60,694 bases of DNA from assembly GCA_020161215.1 (NCBI GenBank), contig JAIUOM010000008.1:1-60694 (forward strand), written 5' to 3'. Position 1 is the stretch's first letter; every line of letters begins with the position of its first letter. The translations under genes and the position numbers were made by a program. The notes beneath the pieces are model-generated. The model ran no database searches and had not been told where the DNA came from. It worked only from the letters and a program-made list of their open reading frames with translations. The DNA comes from Pseudomonadota bacterium (GTDB lineage Bacteria; Pseudomonadota; Gammaproteobacteria; Burkholderiales; Burkholderiaceae_C). Below are positions 24,748 through 33,659 of the stretch, piece after piece.

Positions 24748-25685
24748 GATCCGGGTGCTACTTCGCCGGGGTGGGGGGGCAGCAGGAAATCCAGCACCAC
24801 GCGCAGCTGATCCTGGGCCACCAGGGTGGGCGCATGGCCGACGCCGGCGAACTCCACCACCCGTGCATGCGGCCCGCGCGCGGCCATGGCCTGCGCGGTG
24901 GCCGGGGTGAGCAGGTCGGAGTCGGCGCCACGCAGCACCAGGGTCTGGGCCTGGATCTGGTCGTACACCTGCCACAGCGCGGCCTCGCCCTGGGCCATGG
25001 CTTCGCGCGTGACGGTGGCGTAGGGCACGGCGATGGCCGGGTCGTAGTGCAGCCGGTAGCCGCCCTGCGGCAGGGGTCGCAGCATCGGGCGCGACAACGC
25101 CAGCCATTCCTCGTCGGTGTGCGGGCCAAAGCCATTGGAAATCGCCCGCATGGCGGCGGCGGCGCCCTCGACGGTGTCGAAGTGGCCGGATTTGCCCAGG
25201 TACTGGCCGATGCGCTCGATGGCCGACCACTGCACGGTCGGCCCGACGTCGTTCAACACCAGACGCCGCACCGGCGCGGGCAGCGGCAGGCCGGGAGCGC
25301 CGGCCAGGGTCATGCCGATCAAGCCACCCATGCTGGTGCCGACCCAGTCCAGGGCCTGGATCGGCGCCTGCCCCTGCAGGTGCCCCAGCAAGCCCAGCAT
25401 GTCGCCGACGTAGGTCGGAAACTGGTAGCCCATCGGGTCTTTCAGCCAGTCGCTCTCGCCGCGGCCGACCACGTCCGGGCAGACCACGCGCAGCGCCTGG
25501 CCTTGCGCCGCGGCCTGGCGCAGCAGCGCACGCGCCAGCACGTCGAAATCGCGCCCCTGGCGCGACAACCCGTGCACGCAAACCACCAGCTGCGGCGCCC
25601 TGGCGTCACCCCATTGCCACCACGCCATGCGGTGGCCCTCGGCGGTGTCGGGACAGCTCAGGTGGTGGAGTTGCGGTTCGGTCAT
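24744..25685 (-). CDS. Alpha/beta-fold hydrolase
   Basis: The 313-residue alpha/beta hydrolase has the oxyanion segment VHGLSRQGRDFD, the nucleophile elbow WVGTSMGGLIG with a serine, a downstream acid in LRGADSDLLTP and a C-terminal histidine in VGHAPTL. The substrate is unknown. ATG 25685 (MTEPQLHHLS) is preferred over an upstream start at 25718. Its stop overlaps the relA start, so the pair is probably co-transcribed. Confidence 0.85.
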   Translation of the reverse strand: MTEPQLHHLSCPDTAEGHRMAWWQWGDARAPQLVVCVHGLSRQGRDFDVLARALLRQAAAQGQALRVVCPDVVGRGESDWLKDPMGYQFPTYVGDMLGLLGHLQGQAPIQALDWVGTSMGGLIGMTLAGAPGLPLPAPVRRLVLNDVGPTVQWSAIERIGQYLGKSGHFDTVEGAAAAMRAISNGFGPHTDEEWLALSRPMLRPLPQGGYRLHYDPAIAVPYATVTREAMAQGEAALWQVYDQIQAQTLVLRGADSDLLTPATAQAMAARGPHARVVEFAGVGHAPTLVAQDQLRVVLDFLLPPHPGEVAPGS

Positions 25686-25815
25686 GGCCTGGCGGGACAA
25701 GGATGAAGAAAAAATCATTCAGTGGCCAGCGCACGCACGCCGCCGGCGCTCCGTCATCCTAATGGAAAGCGCCGGTCGACCGCGTTCACCGACACCCCAT
25801 CGGGGCCGAAGTGAC

Positions 25816-25870
25816 TTTTATTTTGATAGCAGATGAGGGTTATTCCACGCCGACCAATGGGGAAAAACCC
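25816..25870 (-). repeat. AT-rich dispersed repeat (copy g)
   Basis: The minus-strand core CATTGGTCGGCGTGGAATAA is followed by CTGCTATCAAAATAAAA. It occupies the gap between the SIMPL gene and the hydrolase gene. Confidence 0.65.
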
Positions 25871-25901
25871 TGAGCAAGGCGGCTGTGCGCCGCCCCAGCG
25901 T

Positions 25902-26642
25902 TCAGCGCGCCTGCACCGAACCCGAGACGGTGACCTGCACCAGGCTCTTGCCCGGCTCCACCGCCACCGGCGCGTCGGCCGCGGCGGCGCGCATTCCCTT
26001 GGCCATGCTGGCCACCATGCGGGGCTGAAAACCGCTGTCGGTGCTGCTCACCGTCACCTCGCGGAAGGCGTAGCCGGAAAAGCCGAAGGCCTGGGCGATT
26101 TCCCCTGCCTTGGCCTTGAAGCGCTCGATGGCCAGCGCCTGGGCCTCGGTCTCGACACGGGCGCGCTGCTCGCGGCTCAAGCCAAAGCCGACGCGCTCGA
26201 TGGTCATGCTGGTGGCGCGCGCGGCGGCCTGGGTGATGCGCGGAAAGTCGCGCCCTTCCAGCACCAGTTCGGCGCGCCCGTGCCAGCCGTTGATCTTGCC
26301 GCCCTGGGCGTAGCGGGGCTGGACGCTGAAGTCGCCGGTGCGCACATCCAGTTGCCCGGGTTGGGCGGTCTTCTTGACGGCCGTCAAGGCCACGTCGACG
26401 GCCTGGCGCAGCTCCGACTGCACGCTGGCCGCGTCGACGCCCTCTCGCGTGGTGGCGAGCGACAAGGTCAGCAAATCCTGCAGCACCTCGACCTCGCCGG
26501 CGGCGCTGAGCTGGAACACGTTGTGCGGAGCCGGCGCGGCACCCGGGGTTTGGGCCCGCGCGGCCGACCACGGCAGCAAGCCAAGGGCCAGCACGGCGGC
26601 GGCGGCCAGGGTGGCGCGGCCAGAGGGGACAAGGGAATTCAT
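25902..26642 (-). CDS. SIMPL (DUF541) domain periplasmic protein
   Basis: The secreted 246-residue protein has a signal peptide (ending AARAQ) and then a DUF541/SIMPL domain (VFQLSAAGEVEVLQDLLTL; RVGFGLSREQR; GYAFREVTVSS). Members are linked to outer-membrane or oxidative-stress functions but have no defined biochemical role. It is divergent from the OmpR-type regulator. Confidence 0.82.
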   Translation of the reverse strand: MNSLVPSGRATLAAAAVLALGLLPWSAARAQTPGAAPAPHNVFQLSAAGEVEVLQDLLTLSLATTREGVDAASVQSELRQAVDVALTAVKKTAQPGQLDVRTGDFSVQPRYAQGGKINGWHGRAELVLEGRDFPRITQAAARATSMTIERVGFGLSREQRARVETEAQALAIERFKAKAGEIAQAFGFSGYAFREVTVSSTDSGFQPRMVASMAKGMRAAAADAPVAVEPGKSLVQVTVSGSVQAR

Positions 26643-26808
26643 GCCAGGATCCTGAATAAGAGGGGCCTGTCCACGCCATGCGAACAGGCCCAGCCAGGCG
26701 CTTGCGCGCGAAGCCGCCATCCTGCCACGCCCGTCGCGGCGGGGCTGTCGGACAAGGCCCTGTCCGGCCGGCGTCCCCTGGCCCCACCTGCACCCTTTGC
26801 GCAAAAAA

Positions 26809-26882
26809 TGTAACACTGTGAAAAGCGCCCCCCTGGGGGGCCGTTTTCCGGGCGGCGCGGCGGTGACAATGGTCTTGTTACA
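26809..26882 (+). promoter_or_regulatory. Regulatory region upstream of the ompR-type gene
   Basis: In the 265-base divergent gap TGTAACA and TGTTACA are inverted and 67 bases apart, flanking a perfect GC palindrome (GCCCCCCTGGGGGGC). The role is not known; a promoter or operator is likely because regulator and SIMPL genes diverge here. Confidence 0.3.
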
Positions 26883-26907
26883 CACCGAGGACAAGGACAC
26901 TGTGCTG

Positions 26908-27642
26908 ATGAGCCAGACCCACACCAACCGCCCCGACAAGATCGTCGTGGTGGACGACGATGCCCGCATTCGCGATCTGCTGCGACGCTATCTGGCGCAG
27001 GAGGGGTTCGAGGTGATCCTGGCCGAGGACGCCAAGGCGCTGTCGCGCGTGACGCTGCGCGACAGCGTCGATCTGATCGTGCTGGATCTGATGATGCCGG
27101 GCGAGGACGGCCTGTCCGTCTGCCGCCGTCTACGCGCCGCCGGTGACCGCACGCCCATCATCATGCTCACGGCCAAGGGCGAGGACGTGGACCGTATCGT
27201 CGGTCTGGAAGTCGGCGCCGACGACTACCTGGGCAAGCCCTTCAATCCGCGCGAACTACTGGCCCGCATCCATGCCGTGCTGCGCCGCCGCCCGACGCAG
27301 GAAACCCCGGGCGCCCCCTCGTCCGAGAACGAGGTGGTGCGCTTCGGCCCCTTCGTGTTCGATCTGGGTGCGCGCAGCCTGCACAAGGACGGCACCGAGG
27401 TCTCCTTGACCACCGGTGAATTCGCCATGCTCAAGGCCCTGGTGCGGCATCCGCGCCAACCGCTGTCGCGCGAGAAGCTGGCGCAGCTGGCGCGCGGGCG
27501 CGAGTTCGAGCCCTTCGACCGCAGCCTCGACGTGCAGGTCTCGCGCCTGCGCAAGCTGATCGAGAACGACGCCGCCAATCCGCGCTACATCCAGACCGTG
27601 TGGGGCGTGGGCTACGTGTTCGTGCCCGACGGCGCGGGCTGA
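26908..27642 (+). CDS. ompR: OmpR-type response regulator
   Basis: The 244-residue winged-helix response regulator has phosphoacceptor Asp60 in IVLDLMMPGEDGLS, Lys110 in DDYLGKPFNPRELLARI and an output domain with REFEPFDRSLDVQVSRLRKL and RYIQTVWGVGYVF. These closely fit OmpR. It is followed 34 bases later by an EnvZ-like kinase. Besides ATG 26908, GTG 26902 is in frame. Confidence 0.92.
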   Translation: MSQTHTNRPDKIVVVDDDARIRDLLRRYLAQEGFEVILAEDAKALSRVTLRDSVDLIVLDLMMPGEDGLSVCRRLRAAGDRTPIIMLTAKGEDVDRIVGLEVGADDYLGKPFNPRELLARIHAVLRRRPTQETPGAPSSENEVVRFGPFVFDLGARSLHKDGTEVSLTTGEFAMLKALVRHPRQPLSREKLAQLARGREFEPFDRSLDVQVSRLRKLIENDAANPRYIQTVWGVGYVFVPDGAG

Positions 27643-27676
27643 GCCCCCGCCCGGCGCCAGCGCCCGATCCCCGCCG

Positions 27677-29155
27677 ATGAGCGAGGCCAGCGACTTCCAT
27701 CTCGATCCCCTGCCGACCAGCACCACGGCGCGGGCCGAGCTGGGCGACTCCCTGCTTGGGCAGCTGGATTTCGGGCGCCCGCGCCGCTGGGGCTTCAGCC
27801 TGTTCTGGCGCACCTTCTTCCTGCTGGCACTGCTGCTGGTGGCCATCTCGTTCGGCTGGTACCAGCTGTTTCGCAAGCTCGAATACGAACCGCGCGCCAT
27901 CGACAACGCGCGCCAGGTGGCGTCTCTCGTGAACCTGGCGCGCGCCGCCCTGGTGCACGCCGACGCGATCGCCCGCGTGTCGCTGATCAAGACCCTGGCC
28001 GACCAGGAGAAGGTGCGCATCGTGCCGCGCGAGCCGGCCGACCGCTTCGACCTGTTCCAGAACTCCCCGTTGGAGCGGCGCCTGACGAGCGAGCTGGTGA
28101 TTCGGCTGGGGCGCGACACGGTGGTGGCCGGGCAGGTCAACCAGGAACCCGGCCTGTGGATCGGCTTCTCGATCGAGGGCGATTCGTACTGGCTGCTGAT
28201 GGACCGCTCGCGCGTGAACGTGCCCCTGGGCGGCCGCACCTGGGCCTGGTGGCTGGCCACGCTGATGGTGCTGTCCATATTGGGCGCGGCCCTGCTGGCG
28301 CGGCTCATCAACCACCCGCTGAAGCGCCTGTCGGTGGCCGCCGCGCGCGTGCGCGAGGGCGACTACCTGATGTCGCGGCTGGACGAATCGGTGATGTCCA
28401 GTGAAGTGCGCGAGGTCAACATCGGCTTCAACCTGATGGCCGAGCAGCTGTCGCGCATCGAGCAGCAGCGCGCCGAGATGCTGGCCGGCATCTCGCACGA
28501 CCTGCGCACGCCGCTGGCACGCCTGCGCCTGGAAACCGAGATGAGCGTGCCCGATCCCGAGGCACGCGAGCACATGGCGGCCGACATCGCGCAGGTGGAC
28601 GCCATCATCGACAAGTTCCTCGACTACGCCCGGCCCGACCACGTCAACCTGATGCCGGTGCCCCTGGCCGAGCTGACGCGCGCCTATGTGCAGCCCTTCA
28701 CCGTGCGCGACGACATGCAGGTGCAGATCAACATGCCCCCCGACCTGATGGTGATGGCCGACGAGGTCGAGCTGGGCCGCGTCATGTCCAACCTGCTGGA
28801 AAACGCACGCCGCTACGGCAAGACGCCCGGCACCGGCAGCACCCGCGTGCGCATCGCCGCCACCGTGCGCGACGAATGGGTGACGCTGCGCGTGCGCGAC
28901 CATGGCCACGGCGTGCCCGAGCAACTGCTGCCCGAACTCACGCGTCCCTTCTTCCGCGGCGACGTGGCCCGCACCGCGGCCACCGGAGCCGGTTTGGGGC
29001 TGGCCCTGGTGGCCAAGATGGTGCAGAACATGGGCGGCACGCTGGCCCTGGGCAACAGCCCCAGCGGCGGGCTGCTGGCGGTGATCCGCCTGCGCCAGGC
29101 CACCGAACGCCAAGCCGCCGCGGGCGGATCGAAGCGCCGCGGCGGCGGTTTCTGA
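27677..29155 (+). CDS. envZ: EnvZ-type osmosensor histidine kinase
   Basis: The inner-membrane kinase has 492 residues, with membrane helices near 42-62 and 187-207 flanking a periplasmic loop, a HAMP linker (INHPLKRLSVAAARVREGDY), and the H box with His274 in AGISHDLRTPLARLR. It has N (NLLENARRYG), G1 (VRDHGHGVP) and G2 (TGAGLGLAL) boxes. It pairs with the OmpR-type gene just upstream. The exact stimulus is inferred from the family only. Confidence 0.9.
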   Translation: MSEASDFHLDPLPTSTTARAELGDSLLGQLDFGRPRRWGFSLFWRTFFLLALLLVAISFGWYQLFRKLEYEPRAIDNARQVASLVNLARAALVHADAIARVSLIKTLADQEKVRIVPREPADRFDLFQNSPLERRLTSELVIRLGRDTVVAGQVNQEPGLWIGFSIEGDSYWLLMDRSRVNVPLGGRTWAWWLATLMVLSILGAALLARLINHPLKRLSVAAARVREGDYLMSRLDESVMSSEVREVNIGFNLMAEQLSRIEQQRAEMLAGISHDLRTPLARLRLETEMSVPDPEAREHMAADIAQVDAIIDKFLDYARPDHVNLMPVPLAELTRAYVQPFTVRDDMQVQINMPPDLMVMADEVELGRVMSNLLENARRYGKTPGTGSTRVRIAATVRDEWVTLRVRDHGHGVPEQLLPELTRPFFRGDVARTAATGAGLGLALVAKMVQNMGGTLALGNSPSGGLLAVIRLRQATERQAAAGGSKRRGGGF

Positions 29156-29184
29156 AGCGCGTCACGCAAGCGGCTGGGCCGGCT

Positions 29185-29685
29185 TCAGCGCAGCAGCAGC
29201 AGCGCCGCCCGCGCCTCGATGCTGGCGCCCTGCCCTACCGGCCCCAGGCGCTCGGCCGTCTTGGCCTTGACGTTGACCTGCTCGGGCGCCACGCCCAGCA
29301 CCTGGGCAATGCGCGCCACCATGGCCCCAATGTGCGGCGCCAGCTTGGGCGCCTGGGCGATGACGGTGCTGTCCACGTTGCCGATCTGCCAGCCCGCGGC
29401 GCGCACGCGCTGCGCCGCCTCGGCCAGCAGCACCGCAGAATCGGCGCCCGCGAAGCGCGCGTCCGTGTCGGGAAAATGTCGGCCGATGTCGCCCAGGCCC
29501 GCCGCGCCCAGCAACGCGTCGGTGATGGCGTGCAGCAGCACGTCGGCGTCGGAGTGGCCCAGCAGCCCATGTGTGTGCGGCACCCGCACGCCGCCGATCA
29601 TCAGCGGCCGGCCCGGCACCAGGGCGTGCACGTCCCAGCCCTCGCCGATGCGAAACGGTGGCGTCGTGTGTGCGCCGCCGCTCAT
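29185..29685 (-). CDS. ispF: 2-C-methyl-D-erythritol 2,4-cyclodiphosphate synthase
   Basis: This MEP-pathway enzyme forms the cyclic diphosphate. The 166-residue protein has the metal site [27 protein letters not shown] and the C-terminal [14 protein letters not shown]. The start overlaps the ispD stop (ATGA), the normal ispD-ispF pairing. Confidence 0.96.
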   Translation of the reverse strand: MSGGAHTTPPFRIGEGWDVHALVPGRPLMIGGVRVPHTHGLLGHSDADVLLHAITDALLGAAGLGDIGRHFPDTDARFAGADSAVLLAEAAQRVRAAGWQIGNVDSTVIAQAPKLAPHIGAMVARIAQVLGVAPEQVNVKAKTAERLGPVGQGASIEARAALLLLR

Positions 29686-30389
29686 GCGCTGCGGCTCCTC
29701 AAGATGGCTTCAGCCAAGGCAAAGTCCTCCGGGTAGGTCACTTTGAAATTCTGCGCGCTGCCGCGCACCAGCAGCGGCGCGTGGCCCGCCGCCTCGATGG
29801 CGCTGGCCTCGTCGGTGATGCCGGCAAAGCCCTGGGCCGCGTGCGCCGCCAGCGCATCATGCAGCAGGCCGATGCGGAACATCTGCGGTGTCTGCGCCAG
29901 CCATTTGTCAGCACGGTCGATGGTGGCCGCCACGCGGCCTTGGGCGCTGGCCGACTTCAAGGTGTCGGGCAGCGGCAGCGCCAGCAGGCCGCCCACGGCA
30001 TCGGGAAGGCAGGCGTCGATCAAGGCGTTGATCTGCTCGGGCATGATCAGGCAGCGCGCGGCGTCGTGCACCAGCACCCAGTCTTCGGGCCGGGCACCGC
30101 CTGCAAGCAGCGCCTGCAAGCCGTTGAACACGCTGGCGGCGCGCGTGGCGCCGCCGCAAGGCGCCACCTCCAGGCGCGCGCCGTCGCCGCTCAGCGTGTC
30201 ATCGCCCGGCGCCACCACCACCAGCACGCGCGCCACGCGCGGCACGGCGGCAAAAGCGGCCAGCGTGTGGCGCACCAGGGGTACGCCGGCCAGCGGCTGG
30301 TATTGCTTGGGGCTTGCCGTGCCGGCGCGCGAGCCTGTGCCGGCACTGGGGATCAGCGCAAAGCAGCGGGTATCGGTGGTCAAACCCAT
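29682..30389 (-). CDS. ispD: 2-C-methyl-D-erythritol 4-phosphate cytidylyltransferase
   Basis: It transfers CMP to MEP. The 235-residue protein has the CTP-binding loop [27 protein letters not shown] and [12 protein letters not shown], and ends with [14 protein letters not shown]. It follows the YcxB-like gene by five bases and overlaps ispF. Confidence 0.95.
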   Translation of the reverse strand: MGLTTDTRCFALIPSAGTGSRAGTASPKQYQPLAGVPLVRHTLAAFAAVPRVARVLVVVAPGDDTLSGDGARLEVAPCGGATRAASVFNGLQALLAGGARPEDWVLVHDAARCLIMPEQINALIDACLPDAVGGLLALPLPDTLKSASAQGRVAATIDRADKWLAQTPQMFRIGLLHDALAAHAAQGFAGITDEASAIEAAGHAPLLVRGSAQNFKVTYPEDFALAEAILRSRSA

Positions 30390-30394
30390 GACGC

Positions 30395-30895
30395 TCACAC
30401 CGCCGGGCCCACGTGCTGCGCCAGCGTGGACTTGAGGCGGTCCAGGTCGAAACCTTGCGCCGCCACCGACGCTGGAATCACGTGGTACATGTTCGGCGCC
30501 AGGTAGATCAGCACATAGTCCGGGCTGAAGCGCCACTTGAGAATCTTGTCCCAGCCAAGGTGCGATTCGCCCGCTGCGGATTTGAAGTGGATGACGTCGG
30601 GGCTCAGCGTCACGGTCTGCTCCTGCTGCATGAGCTTGTATTGGCGGTAATGCCGTCGCAACAACCAGGGGTTGAGCACGTACTGAATGGTGCACCACAC
30701 CGCCAGCCCGCCGACCAACCCGCCCGTCACGGCAGTGCCCGTGCCCGGGGGCCCTAAAAGCGCAGCCGCCAGCGCGCATGCCAGCACCACGGCCAGCACC
30801 GTCCAGGCGCGTCGGCCTGGGCGCGAGGCGACGCGGCCGACGCGCACGTAGTCACGCTCGGTCACGTGATAGCGCGCGTGCATCGGGTCGGACAT
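30395..30895 (-). CDS. YcxB-like membrane protein
   Basis: The 166-residue protein starts MSDPMHARYHVTERDYVR and has two membrane helices (about 35-75) followed by a YcxB-type C-terminal domain (VTLSPDVIHFKSAAGESHLGWDKILKWRF). The function is unknown. It is immediately upstream of ispD. An upstream frame extension runs through repeat copy i and is not used as start. Confidence 0.7.
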   Translation of the reverse strand: MSDPMHARYHVTERDYVRVGRVASRPGRRAWTVLAVVLACALAAALLGPPGTGTAVTGGLVGGLAVWCTIQYVLNPWLLRRHYRQYKLMQQEQTVTLSPDVIHFKSAAGESHLGWDKILKWRFSPDYVLIYLAPNMYHVIPASVAAQGFDLDRLKSTLAQHVGPAV

Positions 30896-30900
30896 GGTTA

Positions 30901-30962
30901 CTTCAAAAATAATAGCTATTGGCGCTGATTGCACCAGCGCAAGGGCCATATTTTGCTTGAAG
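30901..30962 (-). repeat. AT-rich dispersed repeat, variant type (copy i)
   Basis: On the minus strand AAAATATGGCCCTTGCGCTG is followed by AATAGCTATTATTTTTGAAG. The last 15 bases (AGCTATTATTTTTGAAG) are identical to copy j. The variant shares the AGCTATT end with the main family but lacks the GTCGGCGTGG core. Confidence 0.55.
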
Positions 30963-30971
30963 GCGCGGTCA

Positions 30972-33371
30972 TCAAGACTGCAGCAGCGCCCACAGCCGCC
31001 CCGGCGACAGCGGCATCTGCAACCGCGGCGCCAGCTCGGGCCGCCCCGCGCGCGCCAGCGCGTCGGCCACGGCGTTGACGACGCTGGGCGTGGCGCCGAT
31101 GGTGCCCAGTTCGCCCACGCCCTTCACCCCCAGCGGGTTGTTCGTGCAGGGGGTGGATTCGTCCATCTCGGTGACAAAGGTCGCGGCCAGGTCCAGCGCA
31201 CGCGGGGCAGCGTAGTCCATCAGGCTGCCGGTGACGAGCTGGCCAGAGCCGGCGTCGTAGACCATCTGCTCGGTCAGCGCCTGGCCGATGCCCTGCACCG
31301 CGCCGCCGTCCAGTTGGCCGCGCACGATCATCGGGTTGACCACGCGACCCACGTCGTTCATCGAGCTGTAGCGCACCACGGCCACGCTGCCGGTCTGCGG
31401 ATCAACCTCAACCTCGCTGATGTGGCAGCCGTTGGGCCAGGTGGGGCCGCTGACGGTGTGGGTGTGGTCGACCAGGATGTGACTGCCCTCTTGCTGCGCG
31501 GCCAGCTCGAACAAACCGATGGCATGGTCGGTGCCGGCCACGTTGAAGCGGCCCGCCGCGTAGCGGATGTCTTCGGGCGCGGCCTCCAGAGCCTGGGCAG
31601 CGCGTTGCTTGGCCTCGTCCAGTGTGCGATCGGCGCCGCTGCGCATGGCCGAGCCGCCGGTGAACAGCGAGCGCGAGCCCGCGCTGCCAAAGCCGTTGCC
31701 GCGGTCGGTGTCGCCCAGCACCACGCGCACCTGCTCGATGGGCACGCCAAACGCATCCACCACCAACTGCGCCAGCGTGGTTGCGATGCCCTGCCCCATC
31801 TGGTTGACAGCAGAGTAGACCTCGATGAAGCCGTCGGCCTCGAGCGGCGACGGGCCGCCCCTAGTCGCGAGGGCCCCCTCGGGGGGCAGCGCAGACGCGT
31901 CAGCGCGAAGCGTGGGGGCCTTGATTTCAATGGTCACGCGCTCTTCAAACACGTTGCCCCCAGTCCACTCCAGAAAAGTCGCAACGCCCAGCCCGCGCCA
32001 CAGCCCGCGCGCCTTGGACTCGGCCGCGCGCGCCTCAAAGCCCGCCCAGTCGGCCAGCGGCAGCGCGCCATCCAGCACGCGCTCGAAGCGGCCGACGTCG
32101 TAGGTCTGGTCCATGGGGTTTTTGTACGGCATCTGCTCGGGGCGGATGAAGTTGCGGCGGCGCAGCTGCAGGCGGTCGATGCCCGTCTGGCGCGCGGCCT
32201 CGTCCATCAAGCGTTCGATGTTGAAGATGGCCTCAGGGCGGCCAGCGCCGCGATAGGCGCCAGTGGGCGCCTGGTTCGTCAGCACGGCGCGAAAGTGAAA
32301 GTCGATCACCGGCACGTGGTACACGCTGGTCTGCACCCAGGGCCCGATCAGCAGCTGAATGAAGACGCCCGTACCCAGCGCGTAGGCGCCCACGTTGGCG
32401 TGCGAATGCACGCGCAGCCCCAGGATGGCGCCGTCGGCGGCCAGCGCCAGCTCGACGTGAGCCTGCACGTCGCGCCCGTGCGTGGTGCTGAGGAATTCTT
32501 CACTGCGCTCGCCCGTCCAGGCCACCGGGCGGCCGGTGGCGCGCGCGGCCAGGGCGACGACCACGTCCTCGGGGTAGGCGCCGGTCTTCATGCCAAAGCC
32601 GCCGCCGACGTCGGTCACGCGCACGCGCACCTGCTCGGGTTCGGTCTGCAAGGCCTCGGCCACGGCCGTGCGCACGCCGGTGGGCATCTGCGAGCTGAGG
32701 TGCACCTGCATGCGGCCATCCGCATCGGGCCAGGCGCGTACTGTGCGCGGCTCGATCGTCAGCGCAGCCAGGCGCTGGTGCGTGATGTCGAGCTGGACCA
32801 CGTGCGCCGCGCGCTCAAAGGCCGCCGCGCAGGCCGCCGCATCGCCGTGGCGCGCCTCGCAGGCCAGGTTGTCGGCTGCGTCGGGCAGCACGCGCGCCGC
32901 GCCGTCCAGCGCCGCGGCCAGAGTGGGCACCGGAGGCAGTTCTTCGTAGTCGACCCACACGGCCTCGGCGGCGTCCTTGGCCTGCTGCAAAGTGTCGGCC
33001 ACCACGGCGGCCACCGCCTCGCCGACAAAGCGCGCCACCTCGTGCGCCAGCGGCGGGCGCTGCGGCGTGGCGCAGGGGCTGCCGTCAGCGCGCGTGAAAG
33101 GCACGCCCGTGGGCATGGGCGGCACGCCCTGCGCGGCCAGCTGGGCGCCGGTCAGGATGGCGCGCACGCCGGGCAGCTTTTCGGCTTCGGCCGTATTCAC
33201 GCCGCGGATCGCCGCGTGCGCGTACGGCGAACGCACGAACACCAGACAGCCATCGCCTGGCTGGCGCAGATCGTCGGTGTAGCGGCCCTGGCCCTTGAGG
33301 AGCGCGTCGTCCTCCATGCGCAGAACGGCGTGGCCGCTACCGAAGCGGGTGACGGGGGTGTCTGCGGGCAT
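30972..33371 (-). CDS. Xanthine dehydrogenase/CO dehydrogenase family molybdopterin-binding subunit
   Basis: This is the large Moco subunit of an aldehyde/xanthine oxidoreductase, 799 residues. It has the N-terminal Ald_Xan_dh_C-like domain (GRYTDDLRQPGDGCLVFVRS), VGGGFGMKTGAYPEDV, and the GAYRGAGRPEA loop rather than the AYRCSFR loop I recall for true CO dehydrogenases. The catalytic Glu is in VKGVGELGT. No FAD or 2Fe-2S subunit gene is near, so it is an orphan here. About 24 residues around KAPTLRADASALPPEG come from the GC-rich repeat at 31850-31921. Confidence 0.85.
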   Translation of the reverse strand: MPADTPVTRFGSGHAVLRMEDDALLKGQGRYTDDLRQPGDGCLVFVRSPYAHAAIRGVNTAEAEKLPGVRAILTGAQLAAQGVPPMPTGVPFTRADGSPCATPQRPPLAHEVARFVGEAVAAVVADTLQQAKDAAEAVWVDYEELPPVPTLAAALDGAARVLPDAADNLACEARHGDAAACAAAFERAAHVVQLDITHQRLAALTIEPRTVRAWPDADGRMQVHLSSQMPTGVRTAVAEALQTEPEQVRVRVTDVGGGFGMKTGAYPEDVVVALAARATGRPVAWTGERSEEFLSTTHGRDVQAHVELALAADGAILGLRVHSHANVGAYALGTGVFIQLLIGPWVQTSVYHVPVIDFHFRAVLTNQAPTGAYRGAGRPEAIFNIERLMDEAARQTGIDRLQLRRRNFIRPEQMPYKNPMDQTYDVGRFERVLDGALPLADWAGFEARAAESKARGLWRGLGVATFLEWTGGNVFEERVTIEIKAPTLRADASALPPEGALATRGGPSPLEADGFIEVYSAVNQMGQGIATTLAQLVVDAFGVPIEQVRVVLGDTDRGNGFGSAGSRSLFTGGSAMRSGADRTLDEAKQRAAQALEAAPEDIRYAAGRFNVAGTDHAIGLFELAAQQEGSHILVDHTHTVSGPTWPNGCHISEVEVDPQTGSVAVVRYSSMNDVGRVVNPMIVRGQLDGGAVQGIGQALTEQMVYDAGSGQLVTGSLMDYAAPRALDLAATFVTEMDESTPCTNNPLGVKGVGELGTIGATPSVVNAVADALARAGRPELAPRLQMPLSPGRLWALLQS
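31850..31921 (-). repeat. GC-rich dispersed repeat (class II, copy 1), in frame in the molybdopterin subunit
   Basis: On the minus strand AAGGCCCCCACGCTTCGCGC is followed by CTGCCCCCCGAGGGGGCCCT and GGGGCGGCCC. It contains a C-block/G-block hairpin. It encodes a proline- and alanine-rich insert in the host protein. Confidence 0.55.
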
Positions 33372-33457
33372 GGGGTCTCCTTGGCTGAATGACGGGCAGC
33401 GCTTGACTATATCGGCGCGGGGGCCCGCGCGTATAGCGCCTGATCATGGGCGTGATT

Positions 33458-33519
33458 TTCAATGCCATATTGGCCGCTGACGCTCGTAAATATAGCGCGG
33501 ACAGCTATTATTTTTGAAG
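33458..33519 (+). repeat. AT-rich dispersed repeat, variant type (copy j)
   Basis: TCAATGCCATATTGGCCGC, a TATAGCGC segment and ACAGCTATTATTTTTGAAG. It resembles copy i in inverted orientation, and the two bracket the molybdopterin gene about 2.5 kb apart. Confidence 0.5.
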
Positions 33520-33659
33520 CATCCATCCAGCCAGATCCACCGCAGCGCTTGCACCCGGGCGCGCCTGCCCCCATCTCCCTAGAATTACAGGCTTTCACCC
33601 CCCGTCCTCAGCCGGCCGGGGGTTTTCGTCGTTTTTCGCGCCTGCCCGACCCCGTCACC

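Noticed and set aside
30972-33371. Carbon monoxide dehydrogenase large subunit as the product
   Set aside because: The AYRCSFR-type active-site loop is missing (GAYRGAGRPEA) and no small or medium subunit gene is near.
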